In this document: positions 27,801-38,651 of the stretch, in pieces | How the letters are laid out: every line of letters begins with the position of its first letter | How positions within the stretch are numbered: position 1 is the stretch's first letter | Assembly: GCF_036417845.1 (NCBI RefSeq) | Contig: NC_089981.1 | Location: 22,588,001 to 22,652,000 of the forward strand | Source of the DNA: Apteryx mantelli | Lineage: Eukaryota; Chordata; Aves; Apterygiformes; Apterygidae | Reading direction: 5' to 3' | Length of the DNA: 64,000 nucleotides | Notes under the pieces: model-generated | The model's database searches: none | What the model saw: the letters and a program-made list of their open reading frames with translations, nothing else | Told to the model about the DNA's origin: nothing | Program-made: the position numbers and the translations under genes

Positions 27801-30800
27801 GGTTATTAAGCAAATCATGTGGCACACATTTATACATATATTGGGAGGTATCCCAATAACTCATGAGGTATTGAGTCTAAAAATGTAAATATTAACTTTG
27901 GCATAGGAATGATTTCAAACATTTCCCATAATTAATCTCACTTGGGATAACCGATGTTTAGAATGATCAAGGATACTGTTGGACCAGAGGATCCTTTCCT
28001 TAACAGGCTGACTGCTACATAGAAGACCTAAAACTGATGTAGCAAATATAAGTTTTAAGAAAGTATTCAGTTGATCTCTGCACCCATCTTGCTCTGGAAC
28101 ACATTAAGTTTTCTTTACATCCTGTAACAAGCAAGAACACTTATTCTAACAGTAATTAGGAAAGATCTCATGAACCAACCGCTGAAGTTGAATGTCTTCT
28201 GGGTGCAAATTGTCTAAACCTACACATACATAGTTCTAAAGCCATTAATTAAGGAGCTGCCCAGAAAACCATGGCAAACAGCAACCATTCCTTAAAGGAA
28301 ACCCTCTTTCTACTCTTCTTTCCACAGCCTCTTAATGTTTTAAAGAAACTGGATTGTCAGTTCTGAGCAAAACGCACAGTAATGGATATCCAGTGAGTTA
28401 TACTTGTTACTAAAATTGGCTCATTAGATCTAGCACATTGAGCCTAAAGGTATTCCTGTAGCACAGGACACGACGCTCACTGCGCCAGTGACCTTTTGTC
28501 AGCCTATCAAAAACAAAACAAACAAAAGTCCATGCTTAACAGATTTCTTAAAAGGAAGTTTAAGAAAAAGCAGTTTGCTCACTAGATTATCTCCATGAGA
28601 AGTTTCAGGTATCCACTATTGCCTCAATGATGTTTAATTTGTCAGCTGTCTGATACAGGTTTTATCAACTATTCTTTATAGCTGACCAAAGTCACCAGTG
28701 CAGCAGCAAATAGTATCTTAATAGGATCAGGTTGATCAGACTTATGTGGCCTCACTTTGGATCAGTACCTTACTGAAGTATTTCCATACTTCATATTTTT
28801 AGAAACAGGACACATTCTGGAACACACTATGAATCATCCTGCATCATTACTTTTTTGAACAGAATTTAGTTTTGTATAATACAAAACTACTGAAAATGAG
28901 AAAACACACTTTACAAAAGGAACCAATAATTATCTCACACTGTTTTAAAAGCGTTTGTGAAAAGTCTTTTTACCTTGGCTAGCAGAACCATATTCTTGGA
29001 AAGTTCTTCTATCTCATCCTCACTGCCAAAAACACTCTCAAAGTCCTGGTAAGTCCAGCCATCAAACAAAATTCGAGGCACTGTCAAGCAAAGAAATCAA
29101 TCAGTAGTAAAATTTAAGAATATTATCATCTACACTGGGATATTCCTGCAGAGTAAGAATGAAACTACAATTTTATACCAGACACCAGCAAAGGTATCAC
29201 TGAACAAGATATCCCACATCTAAGATCATTGCTCTTTTACTCTGATCAACTTTATCAGAGCAGATAAATTGACACTGTAGAACATTATTTTTTTCATTCT
29301 GTTTTAAAGTTAAAGGTCAAACCAGTGCAAGTTTTAAGAAAAGATGTATTTGACTGAGAACTGAACTATCACTTCAGGTCCCAAATAAAGTCTCAAAAGA
29401 ACGCCAACTTGAAATAGCAACCCTTTTGCAAGTTGGGAATCTATCCTACCACAAGAGCAGCAAGGTAGAAAAGTTTACCTCAAACTCGTTTACTCTCTTG
29501 TACGCAGCCCTATATGATGTCACTCTCTTGCTCATCTCAAGAGCCTATGACAAATTTTTATTTTGGAAACATAGGCACTTGAGCTCACACTACATTTTTA
29601 ACATTTTAAATGTGTTATTAGAAAACAGTTGTCAGCCAAGAATCAGGAAAATTGCTGCTGGAACGGTCAATCACGCACACTGGAAATGCAAAGAACCCAT
29701 ATGGAGCTATACCTACGCCCTTTCTAAGTAAGAAGGCAGCAAATGAGTATTTTAGGGGAGTCTAGAGAGATTTCAAAGGCTGTATCACCTGGCAGCTGGA
29801 GTCATTTTAAGTATCTGACAGAGCTTTAAATTTTTCTAATCCACTTCAAGTTTCAGACACCCTCCTGAAGCAAGAAGAGTTTCGCAGTCCCACAAGACTC
29901 TTACTATAGACATGTGTAAGAAATGTAGCACAGTATAATCCCTAGAGCATGTTTGCCATTTTCCCTGAAGACACACTGCGGCAGCTCCCTTGAGGTCTCA
30001 GCTTCAAGGGGAGACAGGGGCTAAAGGAGGGGAAGGGAGGACTTTTCTGTACTAACATGCCAGAAATTCTTACTGACTCAGATATGCAAACCCCTCTCCT
30101 CTCCCCCACAAACCAAATAAAATCCATGAGCCCCAGGTTTGAAGCCTGCTCCCCAGGTAAGCTTGCTGTGTCATGTGCGGAAGTACCTCTCCAGAGGGAA
30201 CCATGCAACCCAGGATTTATCTGGGGAGAAGCAGCTAGGGAAAAGCTTTAGGGAACCAACAGAATTAGCACTTCAGTTACTTAACCTATCACAGTTAATT
30301 GCATTTAGCTTTGGGGGTTTTTTCCTCCAGACTTCTTCCTTCATATGGCTATGCTAAAATAATCTCCCTTCTCCCATATACTCCTGGAATAAAGCCTTCT
30401 TTCGATCTTCTAGTGGCTAAAAACAAAACAAACATACATACATAAAACAGAGACCCACCTATTTTGATGCTTTTGGAGTTTTTTCTGACATCTTTCATCC
30501 AGGCTGTCAAACAGTATCAAGTAATAGAACAGTTGTTAAAATATGAATGATGTTGACGACAACGTATTTTCAAGCATTTTTCAAATAACGTAGCATAGTT
30601 TCATTATATCTGTCTTCCTGCCACAGATTACCAGTCCATAAGCAATGCAGTGGAAACACAGGCTTTGATATCCAGAAATTGAGACTATTCACCTCCACCA
30701 CAGCCATAACCAGCATTTACTATAATCTTATAAGAGTTCCCTCCCGAGTCCCTCTTCCTGCTGTTCACAGTTCTGCCTCATCATGGAAATTAGGCTACTG

Positions 30801-33800
30801 CCTACTGAGAATAACAGTTCTGTAGCCACCAAACACCGCTTGGGAGGAATTTGTTTGTTTTTTTTAATTCAGATGGCTAGTTTTAAGTCATTGTGTGAAT
30901 TTGTTAGTAGGCACCAACATGATCAAAATTATAGCTCTTTTGAATTAGATTCCACAGAAATATTTCAATCAGTTTCAAAAAACATACACTATTTATTTAG
31001 TATCTAAAAGCATACAATCTGAAATCTGAACTGGCTTAAAATTTCTTGATACAGGAGAGGGGTTTTTTTGGGTTTTTTTTATTTATTTTTTCTTAAAGAT
31101 GAATTTAATCTTTCATTCCCAAAACAAAGTCACCCAAAGGTTTTGCAAGAGGAAAAACAGGTATACAATTGCACAGTGCAAACACCAAAGGCTAGTGCTG
31201 CCTGTACATGTTTTCTGCCTCATCTTTTTTGAGGGAGGACTGGTGAAAGAGCCAATCTTTCTACCTATTTTTGGACAGGCAAATTATGTGCCTACGTGAA
31301 AGCAGGTGAGGAGCAGAACGAAGTTCACTCTGAAGAAAATTTCCCATCAATTTAACAGCGGAAAGTACTTCACTGCAAGTCAGAGGAAGAAAAATCCACA
31401 CATGCATACTGTCAAAACTACACATCAACCTACAAGACCAGTGATCTTACTTGCAAAGCATATACAAAGAAAAAGAAAATAAAACCTTGGTCAGCATCAT
31501 GAAGCCCAGTGAACTGGAACCTTTCCTTCCCTCTCCTTTTCACTTGTAGCCAAACTGGTGAGATCAGTGTAAACTTATTCCCAAATATTTTAGCAATGTC
31601 ATAGCCATGGCTGTTCCACTTGCAAAAGAAAGAAAAAAGTGAGAGGCACACAAGCAAAATTATACAGCCCATTTTACTGTTTTACAGATAATACAAACAT
31701 AATCATTTGCCAGATCCCCACTTGCTAGCCTGAGAAAGCCTTCTGGAATATTATTTTCTTTTGATTAAGAAAGGCACTCTGGAAATTCTCTGGTATCTGC
31801 ATAAATGGCAACTCTTCAAATTGTGTAAATTCACTTGAACTACAAGAATTTGCAGGTAGATTCCAACAGAACTTTGAATTAACAGGCTCTGCTTTTATGT
31901 TCAACAGAACTCAAGAAAGGTGAGCTTTATAGGACATCTATTTCTCTTATACTGAATAGCGTAGGAATGAAACAAGTGAGAAGCATCTTCTACACAAAAA
32001 GAAGGAATGTTTATTATTCAAGAGAAGATGTTCTGAATAATAATAAGACTCTATAATAAAAGAGATCTATTTCATAATAGCATAGAAATTTCACTGTTTA
32101 TTTAGAAGTTTCAGATTGGTAGCTGCATAGTATAAGGACATTGTAGCACTCCTGGTCTGACTTTGCTGCAACTTCACGTGGCTCAACAAGGACAAGGAAA
32201 TACTATCATCTCCATTTTAATCAGTGAGAACAACAACAACATGACTTAGACATCCTACAAGAAGCGGGCGGAACAGGAGTTTGAGACCACCTGAACCCCA
32301 AGCCAGCCTCTCAAATAATCCTCTGACTATTTGACTATAGACCAGAAGTTCCCAGTACTTTTATATCAGTGATGCAAGACTGCCAATTAGCACAGTGTGC
32401 TGCATATTCACTCCAAGCACCAATTTTAATAACTTTATATTTTATTAACTTACAGGAGTAATATAACCCAGAATGTCTCCTGAGAAGTGCCTTTCCTTTA
32501 TCTTCTTAAAGCAGTAACTTTTGTGTTCCAGTATAATATCCTTTGCCTTTGGATCAACAACTACCAGTCCCCGGTTCTGTACATTTTTATCAGAATGCAG
32601 CGTCTGAGGGGAGAAGACAGTTTTTAGAACAGCTATATGAAGCAGCTACTTTCAATAGCAACAGACTTGAAAAAGAACTACATTAAACTCTGAGCACTTC
32701 CTTTAAACAAGGCAGAGCAGTTTGATTTAAAAGTGAAACAGGAAAGAGTTTGGAAATGATTTGTCATCATCAGTAAACTTACTTTGTTTGCAAGGGGAAA
32801 AAGCATATAAACAAAAAAAAAATCAAGAACTGACAAGATTAAAAAATATCAGTTACAACAGCTGATGACTGCTATATCAATAGTTTAAAAAGCAATCGGG
32901 CAAGAGAAATTCAAGCATGCAACAAAGCAGTTTTCAAAGTCAGAGTGGGGTTCCAGGACAACCTCTGGCAGTTAGTCGCACCTTGGCATTTGCACTTTCT
33001 AAATTCTGATCTAGGACAAAGAAACATGAAAATGATGCAACAGCAAGGAAAAAAAAAAATTCTCAAAAGTTATTAGTGGCCAGTTCTGCAAGTCCGTACT
33101 AAGCTTGCATGAAATTGCAGTTCAACTCCTAATCATTTCTAAAATTTAAAAAGATAAATAATACCCAATTGATACCCTTACTATTTTAGGATTGCATAAA
33201 CCTACACCATGCATGACAGAGTAATTTTCCAGTCTGGCTAAACACAGCCACTTAGTCTCAGTAGCTACAAATTCTACAGTACCTGTAGAGAAGCTAACCG
33301 CTTTATTAGCTGTTGAATTCTGCTTAAAGTGCCTTCGTGTTCTTCTCTGCTCTCTAATCACTGCTGACATATTATCCCCCAAATGATTTTAAAAAAGGGT
33401 TTGGAGTTATTAATCAAGATTTTAAGAAGCCTTTTAAATTGGAAATATTTTAGCTTGAGTTACTAGTAGTAACTCCAAGGAGAAGATAGTAGTTACTAGA
33501 GGCAGAAGTTCCTGACATCTTTTGTTACAGGTCTGCTTGAACTACAACACCACAAGTAGTGTTAGCAGACAAAAGCAGAGATTCAGAAGGCCTAATAAGA
33601 TGCACATGGCAAGTATGCAGAATCTGTCTATCAATTCAGCTAAGGACTTCAGGGATAAAGCTTTGGGGCATTGCCTTAGTGCCTAGTAATGCTAGCTGCA
33701 GACTCATTTTCCTCCTGATAGACTCTGAGCAAGCAAGTAATAAGAACAATGAGAGATGCATACATATTAATTATCCTTTAATTTAAGGGACAGGACTTTG

Positions 33801-34648
33801 AATAGATTACATATCTACTTTTCTACCTAAGGTGCTTAGCAACACTAACTATACATACTTGGTGTATATGTACACATGTATATATACTTGATACATACAC
33901 CTGTATATGTACTTTCTCTCCATACACACCCTTCCTCTTGCACTGCTGTGCCTTCTTGCAGTTTTGACAGAGACTAGGCAGGAAACATGAATATGCTCAG
34001 CAAGCTGAGAGACTTCAGTGTGCTGGGTCCTCTTGCGCAGACTACTATGGGAATCTGAATCATTTCTGCCTGCAAAGCAACTGCTGGTGGGTAGGCCCTC
34101 CAAACTCTTCTGCCAGGATAGAGCCTTCCTGGAGACAAGGCTAAGAACACCTTCCCCTCCACCTGTAAGTGACCTAGCACTCTTAGCCCAAATTGCTGCT
34201 CCCATACACACAGGAATGGAAGAGTGTCTCCTTTAGCTGCACGTGCGGGGACAAAGACTTCCTACTTCTGCAGCTTGCACGGGGGATGAAAGCTCCAGAA
34301 GTCTAGACTGTGTTGGTTCAAGGAGTGTAGCATTTGTGACACTCAGAAGAGTTGAAGAAGTGGACAGTTTCCAGTAGTTTTCTTTGTGAACATAAACTTC
34401 GATAGAAACTTATAGTCACATTTAGTATTATATTGAGAGAATGAGAATCCCTTTACCATCTCTCCAAGTCTGAATAGCCCACCGCATGTGTTACACATGA
34501 TCTTTTCAGTTATTTCTCTTACCTTTTCCTCCAGTTTTTTTGAAGCAGCTTTCTTTGCATCCTTCTTTGACAAGGTACCTTCAGCTAGCCAACAAATCAT
34601 GATTAGAAGAAGTGAGGTACAGAGAAGTCTCATCTCAGTTTTCCCCAT
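18795..34648 (-). CDS. CHID1: CHID1, chitinase domain-containing protein 1 (SI-CLP), 5' seven coding exons
   Basis: CHID1 is a secreted or lysosomal GH18-family protein that binds saccharides and has been linked to endotoxin binding; it is regarded as a lectin rather than a chitinase. Seven exons join in phase: 34648-34523, 32603-32454, 31618-31486, 30503-30459, 29080-28974, 27471-27410 and 18887-18795. Every junction has AG/GT sites. Together they encode about 238 residues that align without gaps to the N-terminal 60% of the human protein as I remember it, with matching exon lengths. Order: signal peptide (about residues 1-24), a lysine-rich stretch, then the GH18-like barrel (GYITPWNSHGYD, SPVWLQVKRRG, LFDGWTYQDF, FDGFVVEVW, VIPPA). 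The DxxDxDxE catalytic motif is degenerate. The remaining 155-160 C-terminal residues were not found to the left, so the gene is cut by the window edge or by a very long intron. The next gene, AP2A2, is divergent. Confidence 0.95.
21440..21454 (+). repeat. poly-C run
   Basis: Fifteen consecutive C on the plus strand, read as G15 in CHID1 pre-mRNA. Confidence 0.95.
22869..22891 (+). repeat. poly-G run
   Basis: Fifteen G, one A, seven G, in a CHID1 intron. On the transcribed RNA (minus strand) this is a poly-C tract. Confidence 0.95.
24182..24202. repeat. A/T homopolymer palindrome
   Basis: Nine A followed directly by twelve T, self-complementary, inside a CHID1 intron. Confidence 0.9.
27410..27471 (-). 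CDS. CHID1: CHID1 coding exon 6 (degenerate GH18 active-site exon)
   Basis: 62 nt, acceptor TTTCTTTTAAG, donor CAAAT/GTAAGTG. It encodes KENFDGFVVEVWSQLGNRKQ plus two bases of the next codon. FDGFVVEVW lies where catalytic GH18 enzymes carry DGxDxDxE. The first Asp is kept, but the second and third Asp are Val and Glu, and the catalytic Glu position is Trp. Human CHID1 has the same FDGFVVEVW, so the loss is ancestral and fits a carbohydrate-binding role without chitinase chemistry. Confidence 0.93.
27472..28973 (-). other. CHID1: CHID1 intron between coding exons 5 and 6 (1.5 kb)
   Basis: AT-rich intron with proper GT/AG ends on the minus strand. I see no gene, conserved motif or repeat in it. 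Confidence 0.85.
28974..29080 (-). CDS. CHID1: CHID1 coding exon 5
   Basis: 107 nt, acceptor GCTTGACAG, donor GCCAAG/GTAAAAAG. It encodes VPRILFDGWTYQDFESVF followed by GSEDEIEELSKNMVLLAK, matching human VPRLLFEDWTYDDF and DSEDEIEELSKTVVQVAK. It begins two bases into a codon and ends in phase 0. Confidence 0.95.
29081..30458 (-). other. CHID1: CHID1 intron between coding exons 4 and 5 (1.4 kb)
   Basis: GT/AG intron. A mildly GC-richer patch at about 29960-30250 gives short overlapping open frames on both strands, without family resemblance. A short CATA/AAAC simple stretch at 30421-30447 lies next to the microexon donor. Confidence 0.8.
30459..30503 (-). CDS. CHID1: CHID1 coding exon 4 (45 nt microexon)
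   Basis: A 45 nt exon between TTTGACAG and ATAG/GTGGGT. Joined to the previous exon it reads A-WMKDVRKNSKSIKI-V, the counterpart of human GWMRAVRKHAKGLHIV. It starts with two bases completing the codon opened by exon 3 and ends with one base. It is too short for an ORF search; it was found by frame and homology. Confidence 0.92.
30504..31485 (-). other. CHID1: CHID1 intron between coding exons 3 and 4 (1.0 kb)
   Basis: GT/AG intron with a T-rich, G-interrupted tract near 31062-31092. Nothing else recognised. Confidence 0.8.
31486..31618 (-). CDS. CHID1: CHID1 coding exon 3
   Basis: 133 nt, starts in phase 0 after TTCTTTTGCAAG and ends one base into a codon at CAAG/GTTTTA. It encodes WNSHGYDIAKIFGNKFT, then LISPVWLQVKRRGKERFQF and TGLHDADQ. 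This matches human WNSHGYDVTKVFGSKF and SPVWLQLKRRG. The donor (GTTTTA) is weaker than the gene's other donors, but frame and homology require it. Confidence 0.95.
31619..32453 (-). other. CHID1: CHID1 intron between coding exons 2 and 3 (0.8 kb)
   Basis: GT/AG intron, AT-rich, nothing recognised inside. Confidence 0.85.
32454..32603 (-). CDS. CHID1: CHID1 coding exon 2
   Basis: 150 nt, exactly 50 codons, phase 0 at both ends. The acceptor is CCCCTCAG and the donor is CCT/GTAAGTTA. It begins TLHSDKNVQNRGLVV and ends HFSGDILGYITP. The end corresponds to the first beta strand of the GH18 barrel (human HFAGDVLGYVTP). Identity to the recalled human sequence and identical exon length make this secure. 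Confidence 0.95.
32604..34522 (-). other. CHID1: CHID1 intron between coding exons 1 and 2 (1.9 kb)
   Basis: GT/AG intron. It contains a TA/TG/CA-rich simple stretch at 33855-33915. Open frames of up to 120 codons at 33849-34236 overlap on both strands and resemble no family. Confidence 0.8.
33855..33915. repeat. TA/TG/CA-rich simple stretch
   Basis: Alternating purine-pyrimidine sequence (repeated TACATA, TGTATA, ACACATG units) within a CHID1 intron; imperfect and partly self-complementary. Confidence 0.6.
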
Positions 34649-34664
34649 GTCAGGTTTCTCCTAT
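34523..34664 (-). CDS. CHID1: CHID1 coding exon 1 (signal peptide, start codon)
   Basis: The exon begins after a TTTTCAAG-type acceptor, has about 16 nt of 5' UTR, and ends at AAAAG/GTAAGAG, phase 0. Two in-frame ATGs are possible. The one at 34648 has G at -3 and G at +4 and gives MGKTEMRLLC; the one at 34633 gives MRLLC, which matches the length of the human start. A TAG at 34663-34661 is in frame upstream, so translation starts within this exon. Residues form a hydrophobic core (LLCTSLLLIMICWLA) typical of a cleaved signal peptide, followed by LSKKDAKKAASKKLEEK, close to human LSKSDAKKAASKTLLEK. Confidence 0.92.
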
Positions 34665-37600
34665 CTTGAAAACACAAGGGGTCAAATCTCTGTGAACAGA
34701 AGAACATAACAGCTTAGGAGAATTTCAGCTTTGTTGTCTAAGAAAAGTCAAGTGTTTGTCTTACCTTCTACTCTCAGACTTAAGAGGATTCTGGTTTAAC
34801 ACTGCTTTTGCTATGGGAGTAAAAGAACAGAGTATTTTCAGAGCTTCCTAGACCCCAGCTTGAACATCATTTCTTGTTCTTTGCTTTGCCAGCTGTACCA
34901 AGGAAAAAGGGGTGGGGGATGTGCAGCTTCCCTTTTAAAGGATCCCTAACGAAGTATAAGGGTTCACAGCTGAAACTGAAACAGATGTCTGCTGCCCAGA
35001 ATAATTACACTTCAACCTTACCTTTTCTATAGTAAATAAGAGATACTGTTTGTTTCTGCTCATGCCTAACCTAGCTAATAAAGCACAAGTTAATTAAGGG
35101 ACAGAAAGAATTACAGCTATAAGCCTTTACTCTAATAGGTAACAACTTTGCTTTCAATCCCTTGCCAAATCAGTGATACACATAGAACTGAAAAAAAATA
35201 GGGGTCCTTTTGGCATAGAAGAATGACTTCGGCAGTTTGTCTCAGCTCAAGATAAAAGAAATAAGAATCAATTGAGAACAATTCTGTTCAGTGTTATTTA
35301 TCTATCAGACCAAAGTCCTGCCAGGAGAGGGATTCTGAATAAATAAATAAATAAATAATTCAAATACAGCCAGCCAGATTGATTTCCAACCTCTCCCTAT
35401 TCATGAGTTGCACTGGTTTCCCCATTTAGTTCCCTAAAAGTGGATAAGGAAACTGAGAAAAAACATTTTGGCTTTAGGGGAAGTGGGGTGGAAGGAGATA
35501 AAATACCAGAATGGAGAAAAGTAACTTGCTATTGATTCTGGAAGTCCACAGGATCACATTGAGACTAGCCTTCATCTATAATTGATTAGTGGCTCTAAAT
35601 ATATACTAGCCTGCTTCTCATAATTCTGAGATCCTAATGGAGAAGAAAAAAACCCCTGTAGCCTTCCCATAATTACCTGAAGTTTTCTGTCAAACATATC
35701 CCCTTGTTCTTAAAAAATTCTTGCTCTTCCTGTATTATTTTGAAAAATTAATGTTTCCACCACTCACTCCGAGGACTTACTAGCTCATTTCTTCAAGAGT
35801 TCTACCTACAAGACTTGCTGTTTTGTTGGCACTAATAAGAAGCGCTGCTCAACATTTGAGTATTTTGTTCCACACAGAACATCAAGTGAGGGATCCCACA
35901 ACAGCAGACTGCACACTCCAAAGGAGTACTGTGGCAGTAACATGTTGGCAGAGAAACCTTAAAGGTTAAATGGGAGTGTACTCAATGAAACAGCAACTAT
36001 TTGAGACCAACATGAGTCCAGCAGAGATGAGATCAACAGCCCAATATACTCAGTATATTTGGACAGAGCTGGCTTAGCTCTAAATGTTTGGAAAAGCAAA
36101 GGTATGTTGCAGGAGTTAGGGATTTTGCAGGAGAATAGAGGGGAATATGTGATTAGGGAACAAAGCAGGAAGATGATGTTGGAAAGAGTGCTTGAAAACA
36201 ACCAATACGGCTAGCACCAAGAACAGAGAGCATCAAAAACCTCAGGTACAAAATGACTTGAAGGAGTCAGTCAAGCCTTAAAGACTGCAAAATAAAAGCA
36301 GCAAGTCTTCTAATGCTTCTTGGATCCAGGGGGTGGGGTAAAATGTAAACTGCTATACCATTTGGAGTTCACTATTATCAATAGTTAATGTGTTACCCTT
36401 CTACTTTGTCTTCAAGGACACTAGTTATTCCCTTGTTTTCTACATCCTAAAAGATTAAATAAAGCAGGTTGCTCGTGATAGCATCTTCTCCGTTCCCTCT
36501 AGCCTGGCAGGATCTATACACTGCTGCAGAGAGGAACAGCTGAGAACCTGGATAGTCAATACAAGCCTTAACAATTTGGACAGGATATCAATTCTTCCGA
36601 AGCTGATATATATTGATCTGGAGGTGTTTGATTTCACTTGCAGAAACAATTAGCAACAGTGTTCACTTCCCTGAAGAGAAGTTAGCGTTTAGCAGCTGAA
36701 GCACATAAGTTTAAAAACCCTTCACTGAACTCTAATTAGACATCAAAATGGGCTCATTTCCTTGACATGATCATATCCATCTGCCAATTACCACAGGTCA
36801 ACCTACACTCCTGGATCTACAGGAAGTGCTGAGCCTTAGCAATGGTTTCTGCCAGTGGTAGTTCAATATTGACTCTTGCTTGGAACCTTATTTTAATAAT
36901 TTGTTCTTCAGCAACACCAGTTTAGCAAAACATAAGGAGACAGTATTGCTCTATTACATGGTGATGAACTAGCTGAACTTTAACTCTTAACTGAAACCAT
37001 AAGCATGGACTCTGAAAGCTTTACAAAAATTATATCTCCATCAAATTTGTCTTCAGCAAACTTTCCTTCTACAATTTTTAATTCTGCTTGTATTAACTTA
37101 CTGAGTAGAACAGCATCAGCTTTGCACTCTTGCTTCCTATCTGTACCACTGCAACATGCAAACAGGATTAAATAGAAGACTGACTTTTTCTGGGTCCTTG
37201 TGCAACTGAAAAATTTAGGGTGCTGTCTTTCTGTTTTGTTTTGGGGTTTGTTCTTTGTTTTTTTTGAGAAACTGACCTGAAACCAAACTTTATCTCTAAG
37301 CCAGGTCACAAATGTTGTATAACCAAACTGAGTCTCCACATGAGGTAATGCCCTTTTTACTCAGCTGTTTTAAATGCTTTTTTATTTTAAAGAGAGAAGA
37401 AAGCAGGCATAGATTTAGGCTGCCCAAGGGAAGCAACCAATGAAACCGAATAATCTCAGAGGCTGGCACAGTAAGTATTTGGAAACCAGAGCTAATACTT
37501 ATACTTTGTTTCTGAAGAAGAAAACAGCTATACCTATTACTGTAGAAGAACTCTGTGCGAGATATCGAGTATCACTTAATAAAGCAAGCCCAGGAAGCAT

Positions 37601-37689
37601 GCTGGTGACGGCGTTCTCACCGAAACCCACAGAAGTGAGGTCCGGGAGTGAAAATAAACCCGTTTCTAGGGTAAACCTCGCTGCCTTTC
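34665..37689 (-). other. CHID1: CHID1 first intron (5' UTR intron), inferred
   Basis: The stretch between the start-codon exon and the CpG island. It is read as the intron within the 5' UTR because the island is the only promoter-like sequence nearby. It holds an ATAA repeat at 35338-35358. A 119-codon minus-strand frame at 36980-37339 is not recognised. Confidence 0.6.
35338..35358 (+). repeat. (ATAA)n microsatellite
   Basis: About five tandem AATA units in the inferred CHID1 first intron. Confidence 0.9.
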
Positions 37690-38290
37690 CTCTGGTGACA
37701 CTACGGCAGGAATTATCCCCCCGCTCCTTCGGCTCCGGGCCGCCCCCGCAGCCCGCCAGGCGGCCGGGCCCGCGCGGCGCAGCCGCCTCTCGCCGCGGCC
37801 TACCCGCGCCCGGCGGACGATCGCGCCGCCGCGGCCCTCCCCGCCGCCCCCGCTGCCGCCGCCGCGGCCCGGGGCCCGGGCAGCGCCTCGCCGCCCTCCC
37901 CCGGGGGCGTCGCCGTCGCCGCCGCCGCCGGGGGCAGCGCTGGGCGCCCGCCGCCGCCGCCGCCACCTACCGCCCGCCGCCGCCGCCGCGGAAGTGGGGG
38001 CAGGCGGCGCGAGCCGGCGGGCGGCTGCCGGGGCCGGCGGCCGTTGGGCGCGCGGGAGCCATCATGGGGCCGCGGCCCGCAACGGTCACCGCGGCGCCGC
38101 GCTCCCCCGCGCAGCGGCGCGTTTCTGCCGGGCGGGAGCACGAGCTGCGGCCCGCAGGGAAAGCGATAGCGGGGGAGGGCGCGGGAGGCCCCTGCTCGCC
38201 GGCGAGTGACACCGCTGAGCCCGGGCGAGCGGGGAGGGGAGCCCAACCCCGAGCGGGTTTAAAAGCCGACGCGTTTTCCGTTTGGAGCTT
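37690..38290 (-). promoter_or_regulatory. CHID1: CpG island, probable CHID1 promoter and non-coding first exon
   Basis: An abrupt switch to dense CpG and GCC/GCG repeats, standing alone in AT-rich flanks and about 3.4 kb upstream of the CHID1 start-codon exon. A minus-strand splice donor, GGGCG/GTAGGTGG, lies at 37970-37969 and would end a non-coding first exon beginning somewhere in 38050-38250. An alternative donor (CGCGG/GTAGGC) lies near 37804. No TATA box is evident. Assignment to CHID1 rests on position and strand. Long open frames across the island on both strands come from GC-rich composition and are not called as genes. Confidence 0.75.
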
Positions 38291-38577
38291 CTTCAGGGCG
38301 TGTTTTTAAGTTTACACGCAATACGGCCACGCAGCTGCTGCTTTTACTGCAGCCGAAATCTTGGTGTAACCCTGTGATTTTATGGGCTGCTTATAGGAAG
38401 TAAATACCATATTGGAAGACTTGATTTAAATACAAACGGTAGTGTTATCAGCATCGGGATGCAGGGGAAAACCTAGCAGGTGCTGGCTGTGCTCCTCCAG
38501 CGCAAGCCTTTCTGTGAGCTACTGCCTATCTACTTACAGCTGGGTGCAATCTCCCAAAAGCTGAACTGGAATCTTAC

Positions 38578-38651
38578 CTTACTTCCTCCTGATCTGTGCT
38601 TTTCTCTCGTTCCCTCTTGCGCACTGAAGATCTCATGAATACGCTTCAGCA
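38578..38651 (-). other. exon-like segment upstream of the CHID1 island
   Basis: On the minus strand a long pyrimidine tract and TTTTCTTTTCAG precede 38651, and a strong donor, AGTAAG/GTAAGATT, follows 38578, enclosing 74 nt. One frame is open (LKRIHEIFSAQEGTREKHRS then GGSK) and ends in phase 0; I do not recognise it. It lies about 0.3 kb upstream of the CHID1 CpG island on the same strand. It could therefore be an alternative 5' exon of CHID1 transcripts starting further upstream, an exon of an unannotated antisense RNA, or chance. Confidence 0.35.

Noticed and set aside
36980-37339. 119-codon minus-strand frame with a moderately protein-like C-terminal half
   Set aside because: I considered a retrocopy or an extra CHID1 exon. 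No family was recognised, no poly-A or splice context supports it, and CHID1 already starts downstream.
37440-38309. 289-codon plus-strand frame and overlapping minus-strand frames across the CHID1 CpG island
   Set aside because: Low-complexity Arg/Pro/Ala/Gly translation on several frames at once, caused by GC-rich sequence lacking stop codons; no domain.
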